DNA of 64,000 bases from Kocuria turfanensis (GCF_001580365.1 NZ_CP014480.1:310001-374000), one strand, 5' to 3'. Counted from the stretch's first letter, positions 1 to 11,061 are shown. Translations and numbers: made by a program. Notes: a model not told the origin generated them from the sequence alone.

Positions 1-461
1 TCGGCGAAGTCCGGGTTGTCGCTGTCGGTCCACCGCGCCGCGGTCGCGGCGGAGAGGGCACCGAGGGTGTCCACGGCGCCGGCCACGACGAGCGCCGCCT
101 GCGTCAGCGCGGTCTGGCTGTCCCGCGCGCGGCCCCGGGCGCGGCGCCGGCCGCGGACCCCGCGGCGGGGCCGGGCGCGGTCGACCACCAGGTACTCCAG
201 CTGCAGGCTCCCGTCCTGTTCCTCCAGGAAGGACACCGTCAGCTCCTCGGTGGGCGCGTCGCCGCGGACGCCCGTGTAGGCCCTGCGGAGCAGGTCCTGC
301 AGCTGGGTGGAGGACCTGCTGAGGGTGCGCGCGGACAGGCTCACGGGGCGCCCGTGGGCGTCGAGGCAGCGCACGACGCGCGGCAGGCCTGCCACCGCGG
401 TGACGAGGGGGGTGTCCACGGTGGGATCGGGCCTTTCTGCCGGGACGGGGAATGACCCCAT
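1..461 (-). CDS. hypothetical protein, C-terminus outside the window
   Basis: Reading leftward from an ATG at 461, the frame stays open to the window edge (153 codons). The visible product begins MGSFPVPAERPDP, has a middle part that looks like a compact alpha/beta fold, an Arg-rich stretch around residues 95-112 and an Ala-rich helix after it. I do not recognise the family. The start is uncertain: a GTG at 423 has an AGAAAGG sequence upstream, whereas the ATG has no clear ribosome binding site and might be leaderless. Third-position GC and the absence of stops support coding in this frame over the opposite strand. Nothing suggests a mobile origin. Confidence 0.5.
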   Translation of the reverse strand, partial: MGSFPVPAERPDPTVDTPLVTAVAGLPRVVRCLDAHGRPVSLSARTLSRSSTQLQDLLRRAYTGVRGDAPTEELTVSFLEEQDGSLQLEYLVVDRARPRRGVRGRRRARGRARDSQTALTQAALVVAGAVDTLGALSAATAARWTDSDNPDFA

Positions 462-606
462 TCTAGATGCGCATGCATCCGCCGCGCCGTGGAATCTGTG
501 GCCGGTTGTGGGGACAACCGCCGTCTCATCAGCGGTGATACGGCAGCCGCCCGGGACCGGGGCGCTCGTCCCCGGCCCCGGGCGGCCGCCGCACCGGCTC
601 AGCCGG

Positions 607-1308
607 TCACGGCCAGGAGCCCTCCTCGGCGTGGGCGATGAACAGCTCGCGGATTTCGCAGCCGGCCGGCTGGGCGAGGGCGAACAGGACCGCGTTCGCC
701 ACGTTCTCCGGGTCGTTGAGCTGGGAGTCGTCCTGGGGCTTGTACTGCTCGTCGCGGTCGTCGAAGAACCGGGTCTTCATGCCGCCCGGGATGAGCTGGG
801 TGACGCCCACCTCGCCCTTGAGCTCGGCGGCCAGGGCCTGGCTGAAGCCGAGCACCCCGAACTTGGACGCGCAGTAGGCGGTGGCGTCCGAGACGCCCTT
901 CAGCGCCAGGGTCGAGGCGACCGTGATCACCCGTCCGCGCGACTCCCGCAGCGCGGGCAGCGCCGCCCGCACGGTGGAGACCGTGCCGAAGAGGTTGACC
1001 TGGACGACCTTCTCCCACTCGGCGGTCTCCACGTCCTCGAGCCGGCCACAGCGGTCGATGCCGGCGGCGGTGACGACCGCGTCCAGGCCCCCGGCCTCCT
1101 GCACGGCCCGCTGGACCGCCGCGGTGACGGCGGCGGTGTCGGCGACGTCGACCTCGTAGGCGGTCACGCCGCTCAGCGCGCTGATGTCGCGGTCCAGGAC
1201 GATGGGGGTGCCGCCGTTGTCGCGGACCGACTCGGCCACCGCGGCGCCGAGCCCGGAGGCACCGCCGGTGATCAGGACGCGACCGGGGTTGGTGGGCTGG
1301 AAACTCAT
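607..1308 (-). CDS. short-chain dehydrogenase/reductase (SDR)
   Basis: A 233-residue classical SDR, a cytosolic NAD(P)-dependent alcohol/ketone oxidoreductase. The Rossmann glycine motif GGASGLG lies at residues 15-21, the TAAG-type motif near 80-83, and the catalytic Ser132, Tyr145 and Lys149 (YCASK) are all present. Length is normal for the family. It is divergently transcribed from the aldehyde dehydrogenase that starts at 1531, leaving a 222-bp shared promoter region. The two enzymes might therefore oxidise an alcohol to an acid in sequence; that link is inference. Substrate cannot be read from the sequence. Confidence 0.9.
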   Translation of the reverse strand: MSFQPTNPGRVLITGGASGLGAAVAESVRDNGGTPIVLDRDISALSGVTAYEVDVADTAAVTAAVQRAVQEAGGLDAVVTAAGIDRCGRLEDVETAEWEKVVQVNLFGTVSTVRAALPALRESRGRVITVASTLALKGVSDATAYCASKFGVLGFSQALAAELKGEVGVTQLIPGGMKTRFFDDRDEQYKPQDDSQLNDPENVANAVLFALAQPAGCEIRELFIAHAEEGSWP

Positions 1309-1530
1309 GCAACTTCCTCTCTGCTGGGCACTGCCCCGCCCGCGGACGGCGCCGCGGGCGGACGTGCTGCTCCTCGTCGGAACAGGGGGCAGGCCCCCGC
1401 GGGTGCGGCGGCCTGGTCACTGCTACCGTATCCGGTCCGGGGCCATCGGTAAGTATGCTCATCGGGACAGCCCCGGACCTCCCGGCTCCTTCGCGGCCGG
1501 AGGGCGTCCGCCCGACGGAACAGGAGATCC

Positions 1531-2925
1531 ATGACCACCGCAGCACCCACCACCGACCCGACCACCGAGCTCACCGTGCTGGACCCGCGGGACGGGTCCG
1601 TGGTGGGCACCGTGGCCGCGGCCACCGAGGACGAGGTCCGCGCCGCGGTCGCCGCCGCGCACGCCGCCGCCCGGGACTGGGCGCGCACGGCCCCGGAGCA
1701 GCGGGGCAGGGCCCTGCGAGCGGCCGCGGACCGCCTGGCCGAGCACGCCCGGGAGCTCGCCGAGCTCAACACCCGCGAGACCGGCAAGCCCTTCGAGGAG
1801 GCCCTCGGCGGGGTCCAGGCCGGGATCGGCACCCTCTACCAGTACGCCGAGCTGGGTCCCGTGCACCGGGGCCGCAGCCTGCGCGGCGACGTGCTGGCGT
1901 CGGACTACACCGTGGCCGAGCCGCGCGGCGTCGTCGTCGCCCTGACCCCCTGGAACGACCCGGTCGCCGTGGCCGCGGGCCTGCTCGGGGCCGCGCTGGT
2001 CTCGGGCAACACCGTGGTGCACAAGCCCAGCGAGCGCTGCCCGCACGTCGGTGCCCGGCTCGGGGAGATCCTCGCCGAGGCCCTGCCCGCCGGGGTGCTG
2101 GGCACCGTCAGCGGCGGGGCGGCCGTCGGCGAGCTGCTCACGGGTCTGCCCGACGTCGACGTCCTGGCCCACGTCGGATCCACCGCCACCGGGGAGGCCA
2201 TCGCCCGCGCCGCCGTGGGGACCGGCGCCCACGTGATCCGCGAGAACGGCGGCAACGACGCCCTCGTGGTCGACGACGACGTCGACCCCGGCTGGGCCGC
2301 CGAGCAGGCGGCCCTGGGGGCGTTCGCCAACGTGGGGCAGATCTGCGTGGCGGTCGAGCGGATCTACGTCCACCGCGCCGTGGCCGAGCCCTTCCTGGCG
2401 GCCCTCGCCGAGCAGGCGCGCCGGCGCAACGCCGAGGGCTCGCTCGCCCCGCTGGTCGACGAGCGGATGCGGGAGGAGGTCCACCGCCAGGTCGCCGACA
2501 GCGTCGCCGCGGGCGCCGTCGTGCTGGAGGGCGCGCGGGTGCCCGAGGGACCCGGCGCCTTCTACCCCGCCACCGTGCTGGCCGAGTGCGCCCCGGGGAT
2601 GACCGTCATGGCGGAGGAGACCTTCGGGCCCGTGGCCCCCGTCCAGGTGGTGGACAGCTTCGCGGAGGGCCTGCGGCTGGCCGCGGCCGACCGCTACGGG
2701 CTGGCCGCGACCGTCCTGACCGGCCGGATCGCCCATGCCCAGCAGGCCGTGGCGGAGCTGCCGGTCGGCACGCTGAAGGTCAACAACGTCTTCGGCGGCG
2801 CCCCGGGCGGTGCCGCGCAGCCGCGGCGGGCCAGCGGCGCGGGCTTCGGCTACGGGCCGGAGCTGCTGGACGAGATGACCCAGGTGAAGGTCGTGCACGT
2901 CGAGATGCCCCCGACCCGCGGCTGA
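1531..2925 (+). CDS. NAD(P)-dependent aldehyde dehydrogenase
   Basis: A 464-residue member of the aldehyde dehydrogenase superfamily, oxidising an aldehyde to the acid in the cytosol. Visible landmarks are TPWNDP (residues 139-144, the oxyanion-hole Asn), the cofactor Lys in HKPS near 165, a GST motif near 216-218, the general-base Glu in RENGG (239) and the catalytic Cys272 in VGQICV. The usual ELGGK is ENGGN here, and FTGS is HVGS, so it is a divergent subgroup, perhaps closer to benzaldehyde or vanillin dehydrogenases. The ATG follows an AGGAGA ribosome binding site. A strong palindromic terminator lies 6 bp after the stop codon. Confidence 0.9.
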   Translation: MTTAAPTTDPTTELTVLDPRDGSVVGTVAAATEDEVRAAVAAAHAAARDWARTAPEQRGRALRAAADRLAEHARELAELNTRETGKPFEEALGGVQAGIGTLYQYAELGPVHRGRSLRGDVLASDYTVAEPRGVVVALTPWNDPVAVAAGLLGAALVSGNTVVHKPSERCPHVGARLGEILAEALPAGVLGTVSGGAAVGELLTGLPDVDVLAHVGSTATGEAIARAAVGTGAHVIRENGGNDALVVDDDVDPGWAAEQAALGAFANVGQICVAVERIYVHRAVAEPFLAALAEQARRRNAEGSLAPLVDERMREEVHRQVADSVAAGAVVLEGARVPEGPGAFYPATVLAECAPGMTVMAEETFGPVAPVQVVDSFAEGLRLAAADRYGLAATVLTGRIAHAQQAVAELPVGTLKVNNVFGGAPGGAAQPRRASGAGFGYGPELLDEMTQVKVVHVEMPPTRG

Positions 2926-2931
2926 GCCCGA

Positions 2932-2963
2932 GGCAGTTCCCGGCCCCGGGGCCGGGAACTGCC
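2932..2963. terminator. bidirectional intrinsic terminator
   Basis: A perfect 32-nt palindrome (16-bp arms starting GGCAGTTCCCGG) lies between the convergent aldehyde dehydrogenase and SARP genes. There is no long T-run, as is usual for terminators in this GC class. Confidence 0.75.
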
Positions 2964-3059
2964 GCGGCACGCCCTGCGGGACGTCCCGGGGCGCGGACGC
3001 CTCCGGGGCCCCGGAACTCCGGCGCCCCGCTTCCCTCGGAGAACCGCCGCGGCGGGGTG

Positions 3060-3767
3060 TCAGCCCCGGCGCAGCGGCTGGAGCAGCCCGCGGACGCGCT
3101 CGGAGGGCTGCTCGCCCAGCTCCCGCGCCACCAGCGCGCGGAAGTCCTCGAACGTCCGCCGCGCCTCGGTCCCGTTGCCCAGACCCAAATGCGCGCGGAT
3201 CAGCAGGCACACGGCGCTCTCCCGCAGGGGAGCGGCGTCACGGACGGTGCGGGCCAGGGCCAGGGCGCGGTGGACGTCGCCGTGGGCGAGGCAGAACTCG
3301 GCCCGCTCCTCCACGGCGTTGACGTAGAGCTCCTGCAGCCGCGCCTGCTCGGCGAGGACCCAGTCGTCGTACCAGCCCGGCAGCAGCGCCACCCCGGGGC
3401 GGTCCAGCACCCACGCGTCGTCCCGGGCCACGGACCAGGCGGCCACCGGGCGCACCACCAGCTCGAGCAGGCGGTGCAGGTCCACGTCCACCGACTCGGC
3501 CAGCGCCAGGACGCCTCCCTGGCACACCACCGACCCCGGCAGGCGGCGGGAGAGCGCGAAGACGGCCGCCCGCAGATTGCCCAGCGCATGGTCCTCCGGC
3601 ACCTCCGGCCACAGCAGTCCGGCGAGGTAGGCCCGGGAGCGGGGGCCGTGGATCGCCAGGGCCGCCAGCAGCCGCTGCTGCCGAGACCCCGTCTGCACCC
3701 GGGTGCCCCGCACGGTGGCGTCCCAGCTCCCCAGCAGCCGCAGCGCGATCGTCCCCCGCTCGCCCAT
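3060..3767 (-). CDS. SARP-like transcriptional regulator (winged helix plus BTAD)
   Basis: About 235 residues. The first ~95 residues resemble an OmpR-type winged helix (IALRLLGSWDA ... RQQRLLAALAIHG ... LAGLLWPEVPEDHALGNLR), and the rest is the helical bacterial transcriptional activator domain (LHRLLELV ... ERAEFCLAHGDVHRAL ... RTFEDFRALVARELGEQP). This is the arrangement of SARP/AfsR-type DNA-binding activators, without the ATPase part. The ATG at 3767 is chosen because GGGAGA precedes it; an in-frame ATG at 3824 is a longer alternative. No biosynthetic cluster is next to it; the nearest genes in the same direction are the lectin (upstream) and none downstream. Targets are unknown. Confidence 0.8.
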   Translation of the reverse strand: MGERGTIALRLLGSWDATVRGTRVQTGSRQQRLLAALAIHGPRSRAYLAGLLWPEVPEDHALGNLRAAVFALSRRLPGSVVCQGGVLALAESVDVDLHRLLELVVRPVAAWSVARDDAWVLDRPGVALLPGWYDDWVLAEQARLQELYVNAVEERAEFCLAHGDVHRALALARTVRDAAPLRESAVCLLIRAHLGLGNGTEARRTFEDFRALVARELGEQPSERVRGLLQPLRRG

Positions 3768-3880
3768 GAGCCGTCTCCCCCCGCCTGACCAGGCGCGATG
3801 TCCGCGCCGTGGGTTCACCGCCATGCTGAGCCGCGGCCCCGGGGGAAGTCAACGACATGTCGCGCCCCGCATCGAGTGCG

Positions 3881-3926
3881 ACCGCCCCGGCCCGGACCCC
3901 GGTGCCGGGGCCCGGGCCGGGGCGGT
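3881..3926 (-). terminator. terminator of the propeller-lectin gene
   Basis: Long GC hairpin: ACCGCCCCGGCCCGG (3881-3895) pairs with 3912-3926 and CCCCGG pairs with CCGGGG inside, with one A/C mismatch and a TG loop. It lies 10 bp past the stop of the leftward lectin gene. Confidence 0.7.
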
Positions 3927-3936
3927 GCGGCGAGGG

Positions 3937-4890
3937 TCAGTCCCACCACTTGTGGTAGAGGCGGTCGTCGCTGCCGATCGCGCACACGTCGACCCGGTCG
4001 CGGGCCCAGGAGACCGCCGAGGGGTTGTGCTTGACCCGCCCGCCGAGGCTCTCCCAGCCGCTCCAGCCGCGGTCGTACCACTGGTGCCACACGGCGTCGT
4101 CGGTGCCGACCACGAAGCAGTCGAGCCGGCCCCTGGCCCAGGACGAGGCGCCGGTCCCGCCCCGGCAGACGCCGCCGAGGCTCTCCCAGCCGCTCCAGCG
4201 GCGCCCGTTCCACCACTTGTGCCACAGGGCGCTGTCCGTGCCGATGCCGAAGCAGTCGATCCGGTCCCGGTCCCAGGACACCGCGGAGGGGTTGTACCGC
4301 AGCCGGCCGCCGAGGCCCTCCCAGGCGCTCCAGCGGCGCCCGTTCCACCACTTGTGCCACAGGGCGTTGTCCGTGCCGAGCACGAAGCAGTCCAGCCGGT
4401 TGCGCGCCCAGGAGGAGACCCCCACGCCGCCGCGGCAGCGGCCGCCGAGGCTCTCCCAGCCGCTCCAGCGGCGCCCGTTCCACCACTTGTGCCACAGGGC
4501 GTTGTCGCGGCCGATGCCGAAGCAGTCGATCCGGTCGCGGTCCCAGGAGACGGCCGCGGGATTGGACTTCAGCCGGCCGCCGAGGCTCTCCCAGTCGCTC
4601 CAGCCGCCCTCGTACCACTTGTGCCACAGCGCGTCGTCGGTGCCGACGACGAAGGCGTCGAGGCGGCCCCGCGCCCAGGAGGACACGCCGGTGCCGTAGC
4701 GGCAGACCCCGCCCAGGTCCTCCCAGCCCGACCAGGCGGTGGTGGTGACGGGTGCGGCGGAGCCGGCCGGGGCCGGGCCCAGGGCCACCCCGGCACCCAG
4801 CACCGCCCCGGCCGTGATCAGGTTCCTGCGGGAGACGCCGCCGGGGGAGGCGGCAGCGGTCCGGTCGTGCGGAAGGTCCCGTGTGGTCAT
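3937..4890 (-). CDS. Tat-exported beta-propeller lectin-like protein (DUF346/PLL type)
   Basis: A 317-residue exported protein. The N-terminus carries a twin-arginine signal (SRRNLITAGAVLGAG, residues ~19-33) ending near AGSAAP. The rest is six tandem ~46-49-residue repeats, each with a core such as RGRLDCFVVGTD, then ALWHKWW or ALWHKWY, then W(S)GWESLGG. Two repeat types alternate: a GVSSWAR/FVVGTD form and an AVSWDRDRIDCFGIG form. The last repeat stops at YHKWWD, and the strand missing from it is supplied by the first WSGWEDLGG, the velcro closure typical of propellers. Sugar binding outside the cell is inferred from the PLL lectin family. The repeats are also near-identical at DNA level, so copy number may vary. 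Confidence 0.85.
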   Translation of the reverse strand: MTTRDLPHDRTAAASPGGVSRRNLITAGAVLGAGVALGPAPAGSAAPVTTTAWSGWEDLGGVCRYGTGVSSWARGRLDAFVVGTDDALWHKWYEGGWSDWESLGGRLKSNPAAVSWDRDRIDCFGIGRDNALWHKWWNGRRWSGWESLGGRCRGGVGVSSWARNRLDCFVLGTDNALWHKWWNGRRWSAWEGLGGRLRYNPSAVSWDRDRIDCFGIGTDSALWHKWWNGRRWSGWESLGGVCRGGTGASSWARGRLDCFVVGTDDAVWHQWYDRGWSGWESLGGRVKHNPSAVSWARDRVDVCAIGSDDRLYHKWWD

Positions 4891-5142
4891 GGTGTGCTCC
4901 TCGACGCGGGGCGGGACCGGCCGGTGGCACGGTGCTCCCGCCGCGGTGGACGGTGGCCGCGACCGGGCCGGGCCCTCGCGCCCGTCCGCCGGGCGGGCCG
5001 GGGCCCGCCGGTCGCACGGCCATGATGCGGCCCGCGGTGTGACCCCGGTGTGACTACTGCCGGGACACTTCGCCGGGACCCGTCCGGGACCTCTGTTCGT
5101 GCGCGCGAGCCGGCGGGCGGCCCCGGAGGCGGCCGGCCGGGC

Positions 5143-6821
<1,679 letters not shown>

Positions 6822-6825
<4 letters not shown>

Positions 6826-7970
6826 CGGCCGGCCACTCCGGTGCTCATCCGGGCCAGGTAGAAGGACATGAAGCCGGTGGCCACCGCCACGATGAAGCAC
6901 AGCGCGCTGACCAGCGGCTCGATCCCCAGGAACACCGCCCCGACCCCGGCCAGCAGCACGGTCACCGCCAGCAGCGCCCACACGGCCACGCCGACCCGCC
7001 CGGCGGCACCGGCGCGGGGCCGGGCCGAGGAGCGCTGGGCGGAGACGTCCTCGTCCTGCCCCGAGCGCTCGGCGCCGGCCCCGGTCACGGTCAGGCCCTT
7101 GCGCCACTTCTTGGCGTTGCGGGAGCGGTCGGCCTCGGCCGGGACGTAGGCGTCCGGCACCGGGTGGCTGTCGGCGGGCGGGAGCAGCTCGGGGACGTCG
7201 TTGGGCAGCCGCTCGAACCACTCCGCCGGGATCTCCTCCGGGCGGGCGGCCTGGATGGTCATCGACACCTCGAAGGCGGAGCCGCGGATCGTGCCCCACA
7301 CCGCGGTGAGCAGCTCGTGCTGGAACGCGTGGTTGATGATCGGGATGAACTGCTGGGACATCTGGGTGGAGAGCCGGCCCACCTGCCGGCGCTCGTAGAG
7401 CACGTCCACGGTGTCCACGACCTGCCCGTGGTGGTTCTTGACCTTGTTCGCCTCCAGGGTCAGCATCACCCGGCCCTCGCCCGACGGCGGCACCACGCTG
7501 TGCAGGTACTCGGCGAACTCCTGCTCGTCCAGGACCTTGATCGAGGGCCCCTGCGGCAGCACGGTCGCGTGCGTCGGGGGCGTGTTGAGCGGGAACAGCA
7601 GGTCCGGGGCCGCGATCGACAGCCGCGCCGACGCGTCGACCTCCGCCTGCCCGTCCTGGCGCAGCACGGTGGCGTCGAGCTTGAGCGGGGCCACCGGTGT
7701 GAACCCCGAGGCGATCACCCGGGCCAGGTAGGGCCAGTACCGCTGCGCGTCCTGCTGGGCGAGGTGACCGATCTTGTTGGGCCCGATCCGCACCGAGACC
7801 GTGTGCGGGTCGAAGGGGTTGTCCGGCTCCGGCACCAGCGCCGCATTGCCCGTCCAGGTCCGCAGCTTGCCGAAGGACAGACCGCCGAACACCCGCATGA
7901 TCTCGGTGTCGTAGAAGTTCTCCGTGACGATCTCCAGAGAGCCGCGGTCGTTGAGCGCGTAGTCGGTCAT
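6822..7970 (-). CDS. membrane-anchored protein with a HIRAN-like N-terminal segment
   Basis: 382 residues, first gene of a two-gene operon with the UbiB-type kinase. Residues ~45-85 (EPDNPFDPHTVSVRIG ... KIGHLAQQDAQRYWPYL) resemble the HIRAN pattern of EPxNPxDPxAVxV followed by iGylpr. The middle is a repeat of beta-rich sequence, residues 265-330 are polar and low complexity, and two transmembrane helices (VAVWALLAVTVLLAGVG and ISALCFIVAVATGFMSFYL-like) lie at the C-terminus, so the soluble part is probably cytoplasmic. A GAGGGAG ribosome binding site precedes the ATG. HIRAN assignment is tentative; no catalytic motif is visible. Confidence 0.65.
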
Positions 7971-8173
7971 GGTCTCCCTCGGTGGAGCTGGGGCGGCAAG
8001 TCGTCAATAGCTTCTCACGATTCCCGGATCGGCCGGTTCATCCCCCCGGCCCCTACGGTGTCCGGGCCGACTGGTGCAATGATCACCGGTCAGGACACCG
8101 ATCAGGACACCGGGGCGGGCCCCGGTGCCCGCCCCGGGACGAGAGCCGGACCGGGACCGGAGAGGAGGTGCGG

Positions 8174-9592
8174 ATGCCCCAGGGCCAGGTCCCCCCGCCC
8201 GAGCCCGCCCGCACGGCCGTGGACGTCGACGTGCTCCGCACGCTGTTCCTCAGCCCCGGCGGCTGGATCCACCGCCGCGTGGAGTCCGTGCTCATGAGCC
8301 CCGACGGCGTCACCCGGCGGAAGGTCTCCCTCGACGTGGACCTCGCCGCCCACGACCCGTGGCCGGCCGACGCCGCGGGCCGGCTGCTGGTGCCGGTCAC
8401 CATCCAGGCCAAGCAGCCCCTGCGCAACTTCGACGCCGTCTGCGAGGGGGAGCCCGCCCCCGTGCTCGGCACCGAGGACAACGGGGCGCTCGCCGAGCTG
8501 CTGCTGCGCGGGCTCATCCCGGAGCAGCTGCCGCTGGCCGAGGCCGCGCTGCTGGCCGAGCAGCACGTGCCCGCGATCGTGCACGCGCCGGAGCTGCTCG
8601 TGGAGGACGCCCTCGACCGGTTCTGGGCCCACTGCGAGCACCTGCGCGCGGTCGTGCACGAGCTGATCGTGCTGGGCCGGCTCTCGGCCGAGGACGCCGA
8701 GAACTGGGACGGCGACTTCGCCCTGTTCACCACGGTGGCCGACCAGCTGGCCCGCGGGTTCCTGCTGACCTTCGCGCTGCCCGCCGAGCTCGCGGGCCGG
8801 CGGCTCGTGCTCAAGTACGCGATGGACGAGCAGTACGCCGCCGGCCGCCGGCCACGGGCGCAGGACCGGCTGCGGCACTGCTGGAAGCCCTGGGTCGGCC
8901 GGGTGGGCCTGCACGACCTCGCCTCCTGCCGCAGCTTCCACCTGGAGCTGACGGTGCCCGCGGAGGTCCGGCTGCACGAGTTCACGGTCCTCTCCGCCGA
9001 GGACGACCGGAGCGGCACGGCCCCGGACCGGGCGGTGGACCGCGTCCTGGCCGAGGACCGGACCGTGCAGCGGTGGCCCGGCGCCGTCCGCGGCCACCTG
9101 GCGCTGCGGCCCACGTCCCGGTTCGACGACGCCTTCTGCGAGATGGTGATCCTGCCGGCCCGGCAGGGGATCACGGCGTTCGCGTCCGTGGCGGTGAGCC
9201 TGATCACCGCGGTCTTGCTTCTCGTGGGCCTCGTGGCGGCCGCGCCCGACCGGGTGCTGGGGCCGGGTTGGCAGGTGCCGTCGGCGGCGGCGTCGATCGT
9301 GATGTCCGTGGTCGCAGTGCTGCTGTCCTGGATCAACCGGCAGCCCGAGCACGACCTGTCGGTGCGGGTGATGCGCCCGCTGCGCTACGCCCTGAACCTG
9401 GAGGCGTTCGTCATGCTCATGCTCGCCGGCGCGGCGTCGGTGCCCTTCACCCCGGGGGCGGCCGGGACGTACTGGGCGACGCTGCTGCTCCTGCACGCGC
9501 TGTCCCTCGTGCTGGTCGTGCGCACCTGGTGGGTGCGCCGGGCCGTGGACCGCGGCCGCTACACCGCCCGGGCGCGACGGCGCGGGCCGTGA
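8174..9592 (+). CDS. hypothetical multi-domain membrane protein
   Basis: 472 residues from the ATG at 8174, which follows AGAGGAGG; an upstream in-frame ATG at 7982 would add 64 residues with no coding character. Residues 1-~330 are soluble and rich in charged beta/alpha sequence without a motif I recognise. Four transmembrane helices follow: FASVAVSLITAVLLLVGL, ASIVMSVVAVLLSWI, LEAFVMLMLAGAASVPF and YWATLLLLHALSLVLVV, ending in a basic tail (ARARRRG). It is divergent from the HIRAN-like/UbiB operon with a 203-bp gap. Function unknown. Confidence 0.75.
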   Translation: MPQGQVPPPEPARTAVDVDVLRTLFLSPGGWIHRRVESVLMSPDGVTRRKVSLDVDLAAHDPWPADAAGRLLVPVTIQAKQPLRNFDAVCEGEPAPVLGTEDNGALAELLLRGLIPEQLPLAEAALLAEQHVPAIVHAPELLVEDALDRFWAHCEHLRAVVHELIVLGRLSAEDAENWDGDFALFTTVADQLARGFLLTFALPAELAGRRLVLKYAMDEQYAAGRRPRAQDRLRHCWKPWVGRVGLHDLASCRSFHLELTVPAEVRLHEFTVLSAEDDRSGTAPDRAVDRVLAEDRTVQRWPGAVRGHLALRPTSRFDDAFCEMVILPARQGITAFASVAVSLITAVLLLVGLVAAAPDRVLGPGWQVPSAAASIVMSVVAVLLSWINRQPEHDLSVRVMRPLRYALNLEAFVMLMLAGAASVPFTPGAAGTYWATLLLLHALSLVLVVRTWWVRRAVDRGRYTARARRRGP

Positions 9593-9604
9593 CCGGCGGC
9601 GCTC

Positions 9605-9633
9605 TGTTCAGTGGGACGGTGGCCTCCTACACT
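9605..9633 (+). promoter_or_regulatory. candidate promoter of the 67-residue protein
   Basis: TGTTCA (9605-9610) and TACACT (9628-9633) are spaced by 17 bp, 26 bp upstream of the start codon. The -35 match is weak. Confidence 0.35.
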
Positions 9634-9658
9634 GGAGAGGTCACGGAAAGGATCCACC

Positions 9659-9862
9659 ATGGCCTACGACGCACGCACCGGCCCGCAGGAGCCCCAGCCG
9701 CGCCGCACGCGCTCCAACGACTCCAAGGTGAACGTGCTGCAGATGGGCAACTCGTCGATGTCCCTCGGCCAGAGCCTGGACCGGCGGGTCTTCAAGTCCA
9801 ACGAGGACGCCCAGCGCGCGGTGGAGCGCGTGCTGCGCCGGGCCGCCCGCCGCGCCGGCTGA
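9659..9862 (+). CDS. small conserved-looking basic protein
   Basis: 67 residues, starting MAYDARTGPQEPQPRR with a GGAAAGG ribosome binding site 7 bp upstream. The N-terminal third is disordered and basic. The rest is polar and ends in a predicted amphipathic helix (NEDAQRAVERVLRRAARRAG). It stands alone between the membrane protein and the convergent arrestin-like gene. The well-placed ribosome binding site and codon bias make it a real gene. Family not recognised. Confidence 0.65.
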   Translation: MAYDARTGPQEPQPRRTRSNDSKVNVLQMGNSSMSLGQSLDRRVFKSNEDAQRAVERVLRRAARRAG

Positions 9863-10000
9863 GGCGGCGCCGCCGGACCGGGCGCACCCCGGGCGGCGGG
9901 CCTCCTTGCCACCGCCCGTCGAGATCCTGACTCCGCAGCCCCTGACCCCTCCCGGGACGCTGTCCTGCGGCCGCCGATCGGCGTGCCCGGGCGACCGCCG

Positions 10001-10972
10001 TCAGACCGCAGCGCCCCCGGTGCCGGGCGCCGAGACCGCGGGGGCGTGCAGCGGCAGGGTGAGCGTGGGGTCCGGGCGCCAGGGCACGTCGATCACCGCG
10101 CGCAGGGCCCACCGGATCCGCAGCCCCGGCAGCCGCAGGGTCGGGGCGGGCAGCCGGTCCGGCACCGGCAGCGTGAACGACACCTCCCGCACCTGCCCGC
10201 CCGGGATGTCCCCGCCGCGGACCACCGTGCGGGACACGACGGTCTCCACCTCCCGGCCGTCGTCGGCGGGGCTGCGGGCGGGGTCCGCCCCCGCGCCGGG
10301 GCCGTGCTCGACGCGCTCCTGCAGGACGAGCTCGACGCGGAAGGAGCGGGCGGGCACGCCGGTGAGCGCGGCCAGGCGCAGGGTCCCGGTCAGCGGGTGT
10401 CCCGGGACGAGGGCGCGCGAGGAGAGCCGGTCGAGGTCCATGGCCGCGTAGGCCCGCGAGCGCTCCTGCGGCGGCGTGTGGGCGTCGGCCATCCCCTCCC
10501 GCGCTCCGGCGCGGACCTCCACGGGCCGTTCCCGCACGACGTCGCGGCGCCCTCGGCGCGGCAGCCGCAGCCGCACCGCCCAGCGGACCTGGATCAGCTT
10601 CCCCTCGGCGCTGCCCGGCGCCCCGGCCGGGACCGTGAGCTCGGCGCGGAGGACCGCGGGCTCGTCGGGGTCCGGCCGGGCGGAGGTGTCGTCCGGCGCG
10701 CGGTCCACCGCGGTGTCCAGGGTGGCGGTGTCCACGGTGACGGTGTCCTCCGCCCAGGCGGTCTGCATCGCCCCGTAGAGGTTGCCGCGGCGGTATCCGT
10801 AGCGCAGCGTGCGGAGCAGCTCCACGGTGGCACCGTCGAAGCCTGCGTGCTCGTCCTCCGTGGCGCGCGCCCGCACGACCACCCCCAGGTGCGCGCCCGC
10901 CTCGACAGGCCCGTCGGGGTCCACGAGGAGCTCGACGTCGAGTCCTGCCCGGGTTCCGGTGCCGATGGCCAT
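10001..10972 (-). CDS. arrestin/Spo0M-like domain protein
   Basis: About 323 residues in two beta-sandwich halves. The first (GLDVELLVDPDGPVEAG ... VRARATED) and second (GHPLTGTLRLAA ... FRVELVLQERVEH ... VSFTLPVPDRLPAPTL) both follow the arrestin-fold pattern seen in Spo0M-like bacterial proteins. The closing RWALRAVIDVPWRPDPTLTLPL is typical of the end of such domains. The start at 10972 is chosen from where homology-like sequence begins; the ribosome binding site is weak. It is downstream of pepN in the same direction, 89 bp away. Role unknown; Spo0M relatives act in cell-envelope or sporulation control. Confidence 0.65.
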   Translation of the reverse strand: MAIGTGTRAGLDVELLVDPDGPVEAGAHLGVVVRARATEDEHAGFDGATVELLRTLRYGYRRGNLYGAMQTAWAEDTVTVDTATLDTAVDRAPDDTSARPDPDEPAVLRAELTVPAGAPGSAEGKLIQVRWAVRLRLPRRGRRDVVRERPVEVRAGAREGMADAHTPPQERSRAYAAMDLDRLSSRALVPGHPLTGTLRLAALTGVPARSFRVELVLQERVEHGPGAGADPARSPADDGREVETVVSRTVVRGGDIPGGQVREVSFTLPVPDRLPAPTLRLPGLRIRWALRAVIDVPWRPDPTLTLPLHAPAVSAPGTGGAAV

Positions 10973-11061
10973 GCCGTCATCGTCGGGATCGGGCGCGGGC
11001 GGTGTCAACGCTCCGGCCGCACCGGGCCGGTAGATGACGCCCGGCCCGGCCCGGCGGCCCG

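Noticed and set aside
1455-3788. Rightward frame of 777 codons across the aldehyde dehydrogenase and beyond
   Set aside because: Composition is low-complexity Arg/Gly/Ala and it overlaps a well-supported gene in another frame and a gene on the other strand.
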